From assembly GCF_001648595.1 (NCBI RefSeq), contig NZ_LBAW01000011.1, positions 62,001 to 126,000 on the forward strand: a DNA stretch of 64,000 bases, in the 5' to 3' direction. This document shows, in pieces, positions 48,470-56,775 of the stretch. A program made the position numbers and the translations under genes. Position 1 is the first letter of the stretch. Every line of letters begins with the position of its first letter. This DNA comes from Legionella bozemanae. Its GTDB lineage: Bacteria > Pseudomonadota > Gammaproteobacteria > Legionellales > Legionellaceae. Under the pieces are notes generated by a model. That model ran no database searches. It was given only the letters and a program-made list of their open reading frames with translations, and had not been told where the DNA came from.

Positions 48470-50587
48470 GTGTTTTTCTGGCCTCAAACTGTTGAAAACA
48501 GAGCTGCCATAAGAACAGCATTTGCCGCATTAATTGCTGTTTTGATTTCCTTTAAATTTCATCTGGAAACACCCTTTTGGTCAGGAATGAGTGTTGTGAT
48601 TGTTTCCAATTTATATACTGGAAATATTATTGATAAAGCCTCAATGCGTATTATTGGTACTATTGCGGGAGCGTTTTTGGGGTTCTATATTGCAGGATTG
48701 GTCGCCAACAGTTTTTTACTTTATTTGCTTTCTTGTTTTTTAATCGTGTGCATGGGCTCCTATTATTACAGTTTCAGTGCTAATGGTTATGCTTATTTAT
48801 TAGGAGCACTGTGTGCTTTTATAATTATTTCGCAAATTGCGATGAACCCTCAAAATGCATTTTTCGTAGCGATTTGGAGACCTGTTGAGATTGGGATTGG
48901 TGTTTTGATAGCAGCAATCAGCGCCTATTTTATTTTTCCCAATTACTTAAAGGATAATATTACAGTACAACTTCATGATATTTTTACTGATTTTTCAACC
49001 GAATTGGAGCAATTACTTACTATGCTGTTTGAGGGTAAGCCCGATTTTGATTTGTTGTTACAAAGCACTCTAAAAATAAAAAGAAAATTACGTAAAGCAG
49101 TAGAGCTTATTGGGGCTATGACTCATGAATTTGGGGTTACTAAAGCCAGGATTGATCAGGTGCGTGCTTTATTAGATATTTTTTATGATTTATCACGACA
49201 GTTACACTATCTGATTCTCATTTCTCCACAGCATAGCGATTTAACCATTGTGCAATCATTACCTATAAAGCCTGTATTGAATGCGATGCAATCAGATCTG
49301 ATCCAACTACAAATCGCTTTTTCTCATCACCTGGATACTCCTAAAGAATTAAAAACAGGATTTGCAATCGCAGAACTGGAAAAATATGTGAAGCAGAAGC
49401 AAAGTAATGGAGATACGTCCTCTTTTTTGATCTCTGATGTACGTAGCGGCATCGAAAAGCAACAATTCGTTGTTAAGAGTAATTTTGTCTATGCATTGAT
49501 TCATTTCATGCATCAAGTGAATCACAATCTTCTTTTGATGCAGTCTTTATTTGGTCGCATTCCTCATGGCATGACAGCAAAACATCACGTCTTAAAAACA
49601 CAGGATCGGATTCGTACAGACATTGATGTAATTAAACGCAGCATTAAAGCAGGGCTCTCGGTTATTTTGGCCTTAGGCTTTTGGCTGGTAAGTAATTGGT
49701 CTGGTGGTTTAAATGGAATTATCAGTAGTCTCGTGCTTTCTATTCGTAAACATCTTTTTGAAATGAAAAGTGTGAGTATTCATCGTTTACTTGGTTGTAT
49801 TTGGGGTGGAGGGATTGCTTTATTTTCTTTGTTTCTAATTAAGATGACACTTTATGACTTCATTTTAATATTCTTTTTTTCAATTTGGGGATTTTCTTAT
49901 TTTATGTTTAAGTTGCCCAAATATTCGTATATTGGGTTACAGGCAAATATTGCTTTGATTATTTCTCTTGCTCAAGAAGGAGGACCACCTGTTTATTTAG
50001 CACCTCCATTACAGCGTTTAGGCGGAATAGTCATTGGAATTATTGCAAGTTTTATTGTGGCAAATCTTATTTGGCGATCCGATGTTTGGACTATGTTAAA
50101 TCGTTATCTTAATAAGCTCTATGTTTATATGGGGCAGAATTTAAAACAAGTTCTTTTGTCATCAGCAAACCAAATAAAACTGCATGATTTGGCAAATTTG
50201 TTTTGGTCCTCCCGGGGATTGCTTGAGTCGCTTGCTGATGAACCCTTAAGCTCCAAAAAACAGAACTTGTTAACAGAGCTGACAAAGCGTTTTGAATCTT
50301 TGGTAATAATACAGGCAACGATAAGCCATATTTTATTGGCCATTGATCGAGAAAAAGTTGAAAAAACAGCTCAATTATTGGGATATGAATTATCTTCTTA
50401 TGAAAAAGAGATTTGGATAGCTTTTGAAAAACATGATGTGGAACATGGACTGAAATTAAGCCATCAATTACAGGATTTGTTATCAGAAATGGATAAAAAA
50501 ATAATATTTCAAATTTCCGATGACGATTTAAGAGGATTTTTAGCATATCTCAATGCCTTAAATCAATTGGTTTTACATATTCACTAA
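48470..50587 (+). CDS. FUSC-family inner-membrane efflux protein (AaeB-like)
   Basis: Two FUSC/aromatic acid exporter modules. The first hydrophobic cluster is at about 10-160 (AIRTAFAALIAVLISFKFHL; PFWSGMSVVIVSN, a family motif). A soluble helical region lies at 170-380, and a second cluster at about 390-540 (RSIKAGLSVILALGFWLVSN; GIISSLVLSIRKHLFEM), then a helical tail. Length 705 aa is near AaeB (655). Start GTG at 48470 with AGGTGA just upstream. With the HlyD protein it likely exports aromatic acids or similar compounds; an outer-membrane TolC would be supplied elsewhere. Confidence 0.88.
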   Translation: MFFWPQTVENRAAIRTAFAALIAVLISFKFHLETPFWSGMSVVIVSNLYTGNIIDKASMRIIGTIAGAFLGFYIAGLVANSFLLYLLSCFLIVCMGSYYYSFSANGYAYLLGALCAFIIISQIAMNPQNAFFVAIWRPVEIGIGVLIAAISAYFIFPNYLKDNITVQLHDIFTDFSTELEQLLTMLFEGKPDFDLLLQSTLKIKRKLRKAVELIGAMTHEFGVTKARIDQVRALLDIFYDLSRQLHYLILISPQHSDLTIVQSLPIKPVLNAMQSDLIQLQIAFSHHLDTPKELKTGFAIAELEKYVKQKQSNGDTSSFLISDVRSGIEKQQFVVKSNFVYALIHFMHQVNHNLLLMQSLFGRIPHGMTAKHHVLKTQDRIRTDIDVIKRSIKAGLSVILALGFWLVSNWSGGLNGIISSLVLSIRKHLFEMKSVSIHRLLGCIWGGGIALFSLFLIKMTLYDFILIFFFSIWGFSYFMFKLPKYSYIGLQANIALIISLAQEGGPPVYLAPPLQRLGGIVIGIIASFIVANLIWRSDVWTMLNRYLNKLYVYMGQNLKQVLLSSANQIKLHDLANLFWSSRGLLESLADEPLSSKKQNLLTELTKRFESLVIIQATISHILLAIDREKVEKTAQLLGYELSSYEKEIWIAFEKHDVEHGLKLSHQLQDLLSEMDKKIIFQISDDDLRGFLAYLNALNQLVLHIH

Positions 50588-50715
50588 ATTTTTTTTGTAG
50601 TGCATGTTGATATAATTCTTTTATTTGTACGTTCCAAAAAAATTAATTAAAATCAGATTATTATTAAGAGTAGCTTTTGCTGATTAATAGTTTTTGGCAG
50701 GAGTTTAATGTTTAA

Positions 50716-51984
50716 ATGGTGTCATTTTTTGTTGCAAAAAATTCCATAACGTGTAAAAATTGTCCGCCTATGAAAATGAAAATAATCTCTATTACAATTT
50801 TTTTAGCCTTAATTGCCTTAAGTATTTCTGTATGGTGGTTTTGGCCAGTAAAGCAACCATCAACCCTGTTCAGACAGACTGATTTTAATCGGTTACCTGG
50901 ATGGAAATCAGCGGATCTAAAAAAATCTTTACTGACTTTTCAGACTTCCTGCCGTGCTTTTATCAAACAAAATCCGGAGCAGATTGTCGGGACGGAAAAG
51001 ATCGATTTACAAGTAAAAGATTGGCAACCGGCGTGTAAAGCGGCTTTAAAGATTTCTCCCGAAGCTGAAAATGAAGCAAAACAGTTTTTTGAAAAATGGT
51101 TTATTCCGGTAGAGTTTACCGACACTGGTGAAAAACCTGGTTTATTTACGGGTTATTATGTGCCTGCAATTAAAGGAAGTTATACTAAATCCAAAGAGTT
51201 TCATGTTCCTATTTACGAAACACCAGATGATCTTATAACTACTGATCTAGGTATGTTTTTTAATGATTTAAAAAGTCGTGGTATTGTAGGGCGATTAGAA
51301 GGTAAAAAATTGGTTCCTTATTACACTCGTGAACAAATTAATCATGGTGCACTAAAGGGTAAAGCACGCGTTTTAGTATGGATTAATAGTCCTATAGATC
51401 GTTTGTTTTTGGAAATTCAAGGTTCAGGAGTCATTGAGCTTGAAGATGGTAATAACCTTTATGTCGGTTATGATGCGCAAAATGGCAGACCTTATACTGC
51501 GATTGCTGGAGTATTGATTAAAAAAGGAGTTATGACTAAAGATAATGCATCCATGCAGGCAATAAAACGTTATTTGGAAGCTCACCCCAAACAAATGGAT
51601 AAAGTGATCAATCAAAATAAATCTTTTGTTTTCTTCCGTAAAATGTCGTATGGGGTTGCCTTAGGTTCGCAAGGTGTGGCTTTAACGCCTGGTTATTCGC
51701 TGGCTATTGATAGGCAATGGGTACCTATGGGGGCTCCTCTTTGGTTAAGTACTACGCGTCCTGACAGCAAAAATCCCGATAAAAATAAACCCATGCATCG
51801 TTTAATGATTGCTCAAGATACCGGTGGCGCAATACGTGGCAAAGTACGTGGAGATGTTTTTTGGGGTGGCGGTGAAAAAGCCACTCTAATTGCAGGTCAT
51901 ATGAAGAATCAGGGGCATTATTGGATTCTTCTACCTAAACATGCAATATCTCGCTTAGAGAAAAACAAATTGATTTCTGGGTAG
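50716..51984 (+). CDS. mltA: Membrane-bound lytic murein transglycosylase A
   Basis: Cleaves peptidoglycan glycan strands with formation of 1,6-anhydroMurNAc. N-terminal hydrophobic segment (IISITIFLALIALSISVWWF), no lipobox cysteine seen. MltA domain: TGYYVPAIKGSYTKS, FLEIQGSGVIELEDG, YVGYDAQNGRPYTAIAGVL; 3D domain at the end: IAQDTGGAIRGKVRGDVFWG, with the catalytic Asp of this block. The start is unsettled: ATG 50716 has AGGAG 12 bases upstream, while ATG 50770 or 50776 gives a more natural signal-anchor without a ribosome site. Confidence 0.9.
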   Translation: MVSFFVAKNSITCKNCPPMKMKIISITIFLALIALSISVWWFWPVKQPSTLFRQTDFNRLPGWKSADLKKSLLTFQTSCRAFIKQNPEQIVGTEKIDLQVKDWQPACKAALKISPEAENEAKQFFEKWFIPVEFTDTGEKPGLFTGYYVPAIKGSYTKSKEFHVPIYETPDDLITTDLGMFFNDLKSRGIVGRLEGKKLVPYYTREQINHGALKGKARVLVWINSPIDRLFLEIQGSGVIELEDGNNLYVGYDAQNGRPYTAIAGVLIKKGVMTKDNASMQAIKRYLEAHPKQMDKVINQNKSFVFFRKMSYGVALGSQGVALTPGYSLAIDRQWVPMGAPLWLSTTRPDSKNPDKNKPMHRLMIAQDTGGAIRGKVRGDVFWGGGEKATLIAGHMKNQGHYWILLPKHAISRLEKNKLISG

Positions 51985-52233
51985 TTTAACTCCCACTCCC
52001 ATCAAATTAAGGAACTCAATGCCTACGCCCTGTTCCACGGCTTGTTCTGGGTTGTCTCTGAGAAAGCCTCAAACAATTCTTTCATCCTACATACCGTGCA
52101 TAAAGCGCGGTACGTAGAAAGGTTTATGCAGTACGTAGGAAAAGATCAAGAAGCATTAATTTAATGGCTCTTCTCCTCGACGAGAAGAAGCTATTTAACA
52201 GAGCGAGCCAGTTTAGGGAAAAACTGTTTTTAA

Positions 52234-53109
52234 TTAACTTTGATGCGCAGCTGTTTTATTCACCTCAGACTTTTGGGCGGACCCTTTTAGTGAGGGTATA
52301 AGACTATTTGATGCTTCTGTATTATTATTCAATGATTGGGTTGTATCGGCTTTTAAGGCATCGGCTAAGCTAATAAATTTGTATCCATTTTTTCTATACA
52401 TTTCAATAATGTCTTCTAAACATAAACTGTTAAGGAGATTTGCATGGATTAATAAGATTTGTTTGACATTTTTTCCTTTAGCATTTTTCTCGGCCCTTAA
52501 TGTCTGTTGCCAAATATAAGCCAAATAACGTTTTTTAAATGCAGGTAGATTTTGAGCTCTTTTTCTATAAGGTATCCTGTAGAAACGTGCGTTAAACTCA
52601 TAATCTTTACTGTCGATCGTTACTGGGGCAATGGTGTATTGATGTGCAGCCAGGTAGTCATACACTTTTTGTTTCTTTTGGCCAGTACCTTCAGCTAGAT
52701 AAGGATAGCGAAAATATTTTGGCTCTGTCAGTACAGGCGCTAAAACAGTATCAGCACGATCTATATCCGCTATATATTTATCAGCACTCATATTATTCAA
52801 GCTTTTATGAGTATAAGTGTGATTACCTAGAGCGAAGCCTTGATTACGAAATGTTTCTAAAAGATCCCATTCATTTTTCGCAACTGCTTCACCAATGACA
52901 AATCCAGTAGCTGGGACTTGATTGTTAACAAGAGCATTGACTATAGCCATAAATCGATTTTGAGTTCTTTTCAGACTTGCCGGTGTGCTGGAACCAGAAC
53001 CAACAAAGGGTAAATCATCAATTGTAATCGCAATTTCTTTTTCTTCGGCAAAACATGGAGAATTAAGTATGCAAAACAAAAACGTTACACCGGCCCATCG
53101 AAGTAACAT
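52234..53109 (-). CDS. Secreted polysaccharide deacetylase (NodB family)
   Basis: Signal peptide MLLRWAGVTFLFCILNSPCFA from the ATG at 53109, which has AGGGGA 5 bases upstream; the in-frame ATG at 53157 would precede the signal peptide. NodB-domain motifs: motif 1 ITIDDLPF (metal-binding Asp), motif 2 GNHTYTHKSLN (HxxxH), motif 3 FRYPYLAEG, and a late LLIHANLLN. Metal-dependent de-N-acetylation of a polysaccharide such as chitin or peptidoglycan is the family activity; substrate unknown. The ~30 C-terminal residues are low-complexity. About 291 aa. Confidence 0.9.
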   Translation of the reverse strand: MLLRWAGVTFLFCILNSPCFAEEKEIAITIDDLPFVGSGSSTPASLKRTQNRFMAIVNALVNNQVPATGFVIGEAVAKNEWDLLETFRNQGFALGNHTYTHKSLNNMSADKYIADIDRADTVLAPVLTEPKYFRYPYLAEGTGQKKQKVYDYLAAHQYTIAPVTIDSKDYEFNARFYRIPYRKRAQNLPAFKKRYLAYIWQQTLRAEKNAKGKNVKQILLIHANLLNSLCLEDIIEMYRKNGYKFISLADALKADTTQSLNNNTEASNSLIPSLKGSAQKSEVNKTAAHQS

Positions 53110-53250
53110 GATATCCCCTAATTTATTTTTATTATTTAAAATAAATATAGTAGACAATTTTTAAAAAAGTATAATTTTTTGTAATTTCTTATTTATTATG
53201 AGAATTTTTGATGATAAAATAGTTGATTTTTTATTTAAAATCTAAAACCG

Positions 53251-54558
53251 TTATTGTTCTAATTTTTGTTTTGTTTTTCGTAATCCCTCAAATATGGGTT
53301 CAGAAATATTATTAGGGAAGGAGGAAGGAAGTTGTTTTGAGACTTCCTGGATTACAGAATCTGTTTGTGCCAGCATCTCATTAAGAATAATTTCTGCTCT
53401 TTCTGGAGAGTAACTTGCCTCTTTTGCAGTGTCTATAAAGTGCCGGCGTTGCAGGGTATGCCAGTGGTAATGATTATTTTTACCTTTTAAGGCCATCGCC
53501 ATTTTAATTTTCTGAATTTGCAGTTGTTTTTTCTTTATCAGTGGATATGCAGACATGATGTCGTATAAAGGTGTCAATCTGAATTTTCCTTCAGGCTCGA
53601 TAAAAAGACTGAAATTTTTAGCATGACCATCAATTCCAGCAATGAGCCAGAAAAAAACTTGCGCACGATAAAACATATCGCGGTCTGAAATCGAGTTTGC
53701 TGAACCTAGCAGTAATTTCATAATCTCTTTAATACCAGGGCCTCCATCCGATTGATATTTGATATTGTAAGAAACACCTAACGCTTGGCATAGGTCCTCT
53801 TGAGGCAAGCGCATGATCCAACTTTCATCCCGAGATAGCCGGCGATCAAAACGTTTCACCGATAAAATCTTTATCTCTTCAAAATGAAGAATATCGCAGT
53901 CGGCTGCTGGTAATCCATAGCTTTTTGCCAGAAGAGAGCACAGCCATTCATTTTCACAACTGTCTCGTAAATCCATCTGTTGGTGAGCGATAATACCAAT
54001 AGGCAATTTAAAAATATGTGTGGTTGGCGTTTCCTGAAGTGGCTCGCACCATTGGTTCTCATGATATAAAAAAGCAGTTTTTTCTTGGGCTCCCGCAATG
54101 GAGATCCGGAAATCTTCTTCTTCCTGGCTCATGCCTAGAGGGTTTATTTGATAATTTCGTAAAATTGAAGCAATTTTTTGTTCTGTTAATGGTTTATATT
54201 TAATTTTTCTCTCGAATTTAGCTAATGGAGCAGTGATGAGCTGAATGGCTCCCACGCAATCCCTGCCAATACCCGCCAGTAGATCAAAAGGTTGACTAGT
54301 TGCTATTTGAAATCGTGCTTGTATTCGTGCGCGGATTTGTTGATTATCAGGGAGCAAGTTATCAAAAAAATTATACACTACATCGCCAGCGTAGGTTTGT
54401 TCAACGAGTGGTAATGATAATGAAATGGGGCGGGCTCCCGCTTGATTTAACCAGTCTTGGTGATAAGTAAACTTCAATCCCCCTTGAGATGTTTTCTCAA
54501 GTATCCCTACCAAAATGCCATTCATTAAGACATAAAGAATTTGATTTTTCCTTACCAT
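53251..54558 (-). CDS. hipA: HipA-family serine/threonine kinase toxin
   Basis: Type II toxin; E. coli HipA phosphorylates glutamyl-tRNA synthetase and induces persistence. N-terminal HipA domain (VLMNGILVGILEKTSQGGLKF; LPDNQQIRARI), then the kinase core. SIAGAQEKTAFL holds Ser153, equivalent to the auto-phosphorylated Ser of E. coli HipA, and Lys160. HIFKLPIG is the nucleotide-binding strand. IKILSVKRFDR and GIDGHAKNFSLF (catalytic Asp310, Asn315) follow, then LYDIMSAYP with the metal-binding Asp333. Length 435 aa matches E. coli. All key residues are present, so it is probably active. Overlaps hipB by 7 bases. Confidence 0.95.
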   Translation of the reverse strand: MVRKNQILYVLMNGILVGILEKTSQGGLKFTYHQDWLNQAGARPISLSLPLVEQTYAGDVVYNFFDNLLPDNQQIRARIQARFQIATSQPFDLLAGIGRDCVGAIQLITAPLAKFERKIKYKPLTEQKIASILRNYQINPLGMSQEEEDFRISIAGAQEKTAFLYHENQWCEPLQETPTTHIFKLPIGIIAHQQMDLRDSCENEWLCSLLAKSYGLPAADCDILHFEEIKILSVKRFDRRLSRDESWIMRLPQEDLCQALGVSYNIKYQSDGGPGIKEIMKLLLGSANSISDRDMFYRAQVFFWLIAGIDGHAKNFSLFIEPEGKFRLTPLYDIMSAYPLIKKKQLQIQKIKMAMALKGKNNHYHWHTLQRRHFIDTAKEASYSPERAEIILNEMLAQTDSVIQEVSKQLPSSFPNNISEPIFEGLRKTKQKLEQ

Positions 54559-54803
54559 TCATTGTTCCATTGATTGGTTGTTGTATTGGAGTCATTTTTT
54601 GCTGCTATTTTTAAATCCAAATCAAGCGCGGATAATATCCGAAATAAAGTGCTTAATCTCATATTTTCCGGATTATTCTCCATGGCGGAGATCGTTTTTT
54701 GTTTTAGACCTACTAAAGCCGCAACTTCTTCCTGGCTTAGCTTCAGTTTTTTTCGTTGATTTTTTATCAACAACGCCAGTTCCAGAGGAGAGTGAATTAG
54801 CAT
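54552..54803 (-). CDS. hipB: HipB-family antitoxin / repressor
   Basis: 83-aa XRE-type helix-turn-helix protein (LALLIKNQRKKLKLSQEEVA; ALVGLKQKTISAMENNPEN; STLFRILSALDLDLKI), the layout of HipB. The tail is basic/Asn-rich. It should bind HipA and repress its own operon through the four sites at 54825-54926. It overlaps hipA by 7 bases, so both come from one message. Note that hipB lies upstream of hipA, as in E. coli. Confidence 0.94.
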   Translation of the reverse strand: MLIHSPLELALLIKNQRKKLKLSQEEVAALVGLKQKTISAMENNPENMRLSTLFRILSALDLDLKIAAKNDSNTTTNQWNNEW

Positions 54804-54824
54804 AAACGTTCCTGAATAAATGGA

Positions 54825-54926
54825 TATACCTTATTTGGGATATTTTTAATTATATACCCTGAAATGGATAATTTCAATTTTATACCTTTAAAGGTATAGT
54901 TTTAACTTTATACCTTAAAGGGGATG
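54825..54926. promoter_or_regulatory. Four HipB operators at exact 28-bp spacing
   Basis: Four 18-bp sites, consensus TATACCNNNNNNGGNATA: 54825-54842, 54853-54870, 54881-54898 (a perfect palindrome, TATACCTTTAAAGGTATA) and 54909-54926 (last base changed). Each starts 28 bases after the previous one. They resemble the E. coli HipB operators TATCCN8GGATA and lie just upstream of hipB. Confidence 0.9.
54849..54877 (-). promoter_or_regulatory. hipBA promoter
   Basis: On the minus strand TTGAAA (54872-54877) and TATAAT (54849-54854) are 17 bp apart, a near-ideal sigma-70 promoter. Operator 2 (54853-54870) fills the spacer, and operator 1 lies where transcription would begin, so bound HipB would block RNA polymerase. 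Confidence 0.85.
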
Positions 54927-55162
54927 AAGTGGTCGTGGAAAATTTAAAACAGGGTTCTCATTATTGAAATGATTGCTGCAAATTGCGCTCCTCTGAGACT
55001 CGTCTAAATAGTCTAAAATGGTTTGCGATACTCGGTTTCTTACATCAGTAAATCTTTTGGTTCATTAATTGAGCTTTCCGGTATCTGGTGCGCTTTACGC
55101 ATTTCGTTGATTAACTGCTGAGCTTTCTTTATTCGAAGGCATAAAATCCCCATGTGCAACAT
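54925..55162 (-). pseudogene. Possible decayed gene fragment upstream of hipBA
   Basis: In this stretch, part of a 610-base region without an intact gene (54804-55413), a 40-codon frame (55040-55162) reads KKAQQLINEMRKAHQIPESS and ends at TAA. A second minus-strand frame continues downstream as RFTDVRNRVSQTILDYLDES. The two could be one frameshifted small gene. No family recognised, so it may be chance. The rest of the gap (55163-55413) is AT-rich with nothing clear beyond the promoter region of the DMT gene. Confidence 0.25.
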
Positions 55163-55413
55163 ATGAGGTCAATTATATCAAAAAAGACGCATAGAAATCG
55201 TTGAGTAAAATAATTTATTTGAAAAGATTTTATAAATTTTATCCCTGCAGGAGTACACTTTTCTCATCTAATTAGATTGTAAGTGAGTTATACTCATTTC
55301 ACTCTCTATGAAGAAATCACAAAACCAATATTTTTAGCGTATTAACTCCAAAGAAAGGGCTTTTCATTTTTATTAAAGGACGTTAATTTTTTCAAACCTT
55401 AGCATAGAGCATT

Positions 55414-56295
55414 ATGATGAATATTTTATTATTAGCTTTTGTTTTATTAGTTTGGGGAATGAATTGGCCCTTAATGAAATTAGCAATGAACTTTATTCCT
55501 CCCCAATGGTTTGGTTTCACACGAATGCTTATAGGCAGCTTATTTCTTTTTTTATTAGTGATTATTCAGAAAAAATATACTTTTCCAAAACGTGGGGATA
55601 TTCCTCATTTGTTTTCTGTTGGTGTATTACAAGTTGGCCTTTTTACCGTATTAGTTAATTTCGGCCTTTTCTACAATGGGGTAGGGCATGCAGTTATTTT
55701 AGTTTATTCCACTCCTCTTTGGGTGGCTCCTATAGCGATTATTTTTTTCAATGAGCGTTTGAATTTAATTAAAGCTTTTGGTTTAGCTATTGGTATTTTA
55801 GGAATCATAGTACTTTTTAATCCATTTGATTTTAATTGGTCAAATCACAATGCGTTAATAGGCAGTGCTGCATTATTCTTATCAGCGCTATTATGGGCGA
55901 TTGCTATTCTTCATGTGCGTTTTGTTCCCTCACAATCGTCTATATTGCAACTTATGCCGTGGCATTTGTTAGTGGGAACAATAACCCTTGCAATCAGCGC
56001 TCTTATTTTTGAGCCACATCCTATGATCCATTGGACCACATTCTCGATATTATTGAATCTTTATATTGGCACGATTGCTACGGGTTTAGCTTTTTGGGGA
56101 GCTGTTGAAATAAGCAAACGTTTTCCTGCTGTTACCACCTCTTTATCTTTAACGGGTGTACCAATTATTGGGGTTATTTGTTCGTTATTATTTCTTGGAG
56201 AAAAACCAACCCCCAGTGTTTTGATCTCTCTTGCCATGTTAATTATAGGGTTGGTCTGTGTCATTTTAGGAGATTATCAAGAAAAAAAAGCTTAA
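55414..56295 (+). CDS. DMT-superfamily EamA-type transporter
   Basis: Ten hydrophobic helices in 293 aa, made of two EamA repeats. The first half begins LAFVLLVWGMNWPLMKLAMN with FTRMLIGSLFLFLLV; its end has VLVYSTPLWVAPIAI and FGLAIGILGIIVLF. The second half has LSALLWAIAILHVRFV, GTIATGLAFWGAVEISKRFP and MLIIGLVCVILGDY. Members export amino acids or metabolites across the inner membrane. Two adjacent ATG codons (55414, 55417) could start it. Stands alone, 610 bases after the divergent hipBA. Substrate unknown. Confidence 0.9.
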   Translation: MMNILLLAFVLLVWGMNWPLMKLAMNFIPPQWFGFTRMLIGSLFLFLLVIIQKKYTFPKRGDIPHLFSVGVLQVGLFTVLVNFGLFYNGVGHAVILVYSTPLWVAPIAIIFFNERLNLIKAFGLAIGILGIIVLFNPFDFNWSNHNALIGSAALFLSALLWAIAILHVRFVPSQSSILQLMPWHLLVGTITLAISALIFEPHPMIHWTTFSILLNLYIGTIATGLAFWGAVEISKRFPAVTTSLSLTGVPIIGVICSLLFLGEKPTPSVLISLAMLIIGLVCVILGDYQEKKA

Positions 56296-56319
56296 TCACT
56301 TCATGCCGTCCAGATTCGT

Positions 56320-56613
56320 TTAACCAAGACAGCAAACCAGGGTATCTCGAGTTCCAACAGCACATGCTAAAAGCACTTCTCTCATTAATAAATACCCAAG
56401 AAAGCAAGGCACTGCTACAGCAGCGGCGACAGTTAAACATGCTAAACCAATCGCCAGAGATGTAATCAATAAAGCGGGAGGACCAAGAACAAGTCCAGCA
56501 GTAGCGCCTGCTGCTGCACCTAATGCTCCACCGTAAGAGGCCCCCAAACCTAATCCTACAACACCGCCTATTCCTGAACCAAACAACCCGAACTTAAGTA
56601 AAAAATGTCTCAT
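56320..56613 (-). CDS. Small glycine-zipper membrane protein
   Basis: 97-aa hydrophobic protein from the ATG at 56613; the frame is also open from a TTG at 56625. A run of GxxxG-type spacing (FGSGIGGVVGLGLGASYGGA then LGAAAGATAGLVLG) is followed by two more hydrophobic segments (LLITSLAIGLACLTVAAAVA). It resembles small glycine-zipper proteins of Legionella and other bacteria. No ribosome site is obvious. Convergent with the DMT gene. Function unknown. Confidence 0.55.
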   Translation of the reverse strand: MRHFLLKFGLFGSGIGGVVGLGLGASYGGALGAAAGATAGLVLGPPALLITSLAIGLACLTVAAAVAVPCFLGYLLMREVLLACAVGTRDTLVCCLG

Positions 56614-56775
56614 TTTTAAAACCAATTTAGTTAAATATAATTATTTATGTTGGACTTACGCCAGGGGACTTTAAGCAAATGAGTATAAACTAGTTCATTG
56701 ATTTGACAAACAAAAAAATATTAAGGTACTTTCTTTATACTCTTCGAGCAATTGATTATAGGGCTGTGGTTACAA

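Noticed and set aside
50708-50749. 13-codon frame MFKWCHFLLQKIP directly after AGGAG, ahead of mltA
   Set aside because: It has a good ribosome site but no attenuator-like hairpin or codon bias, and it may just reflect the real mltA start context; I did not call it a leader peptide.
52020-52090. Minus-strand 20-codon frame starting MKELFEAFSETT and nearby imperfect hairpin (52091-52122)
   Set aside because: Too short and without recognisable relatives; the hairpin has no T-run. Nothing supports a gene or terminator.
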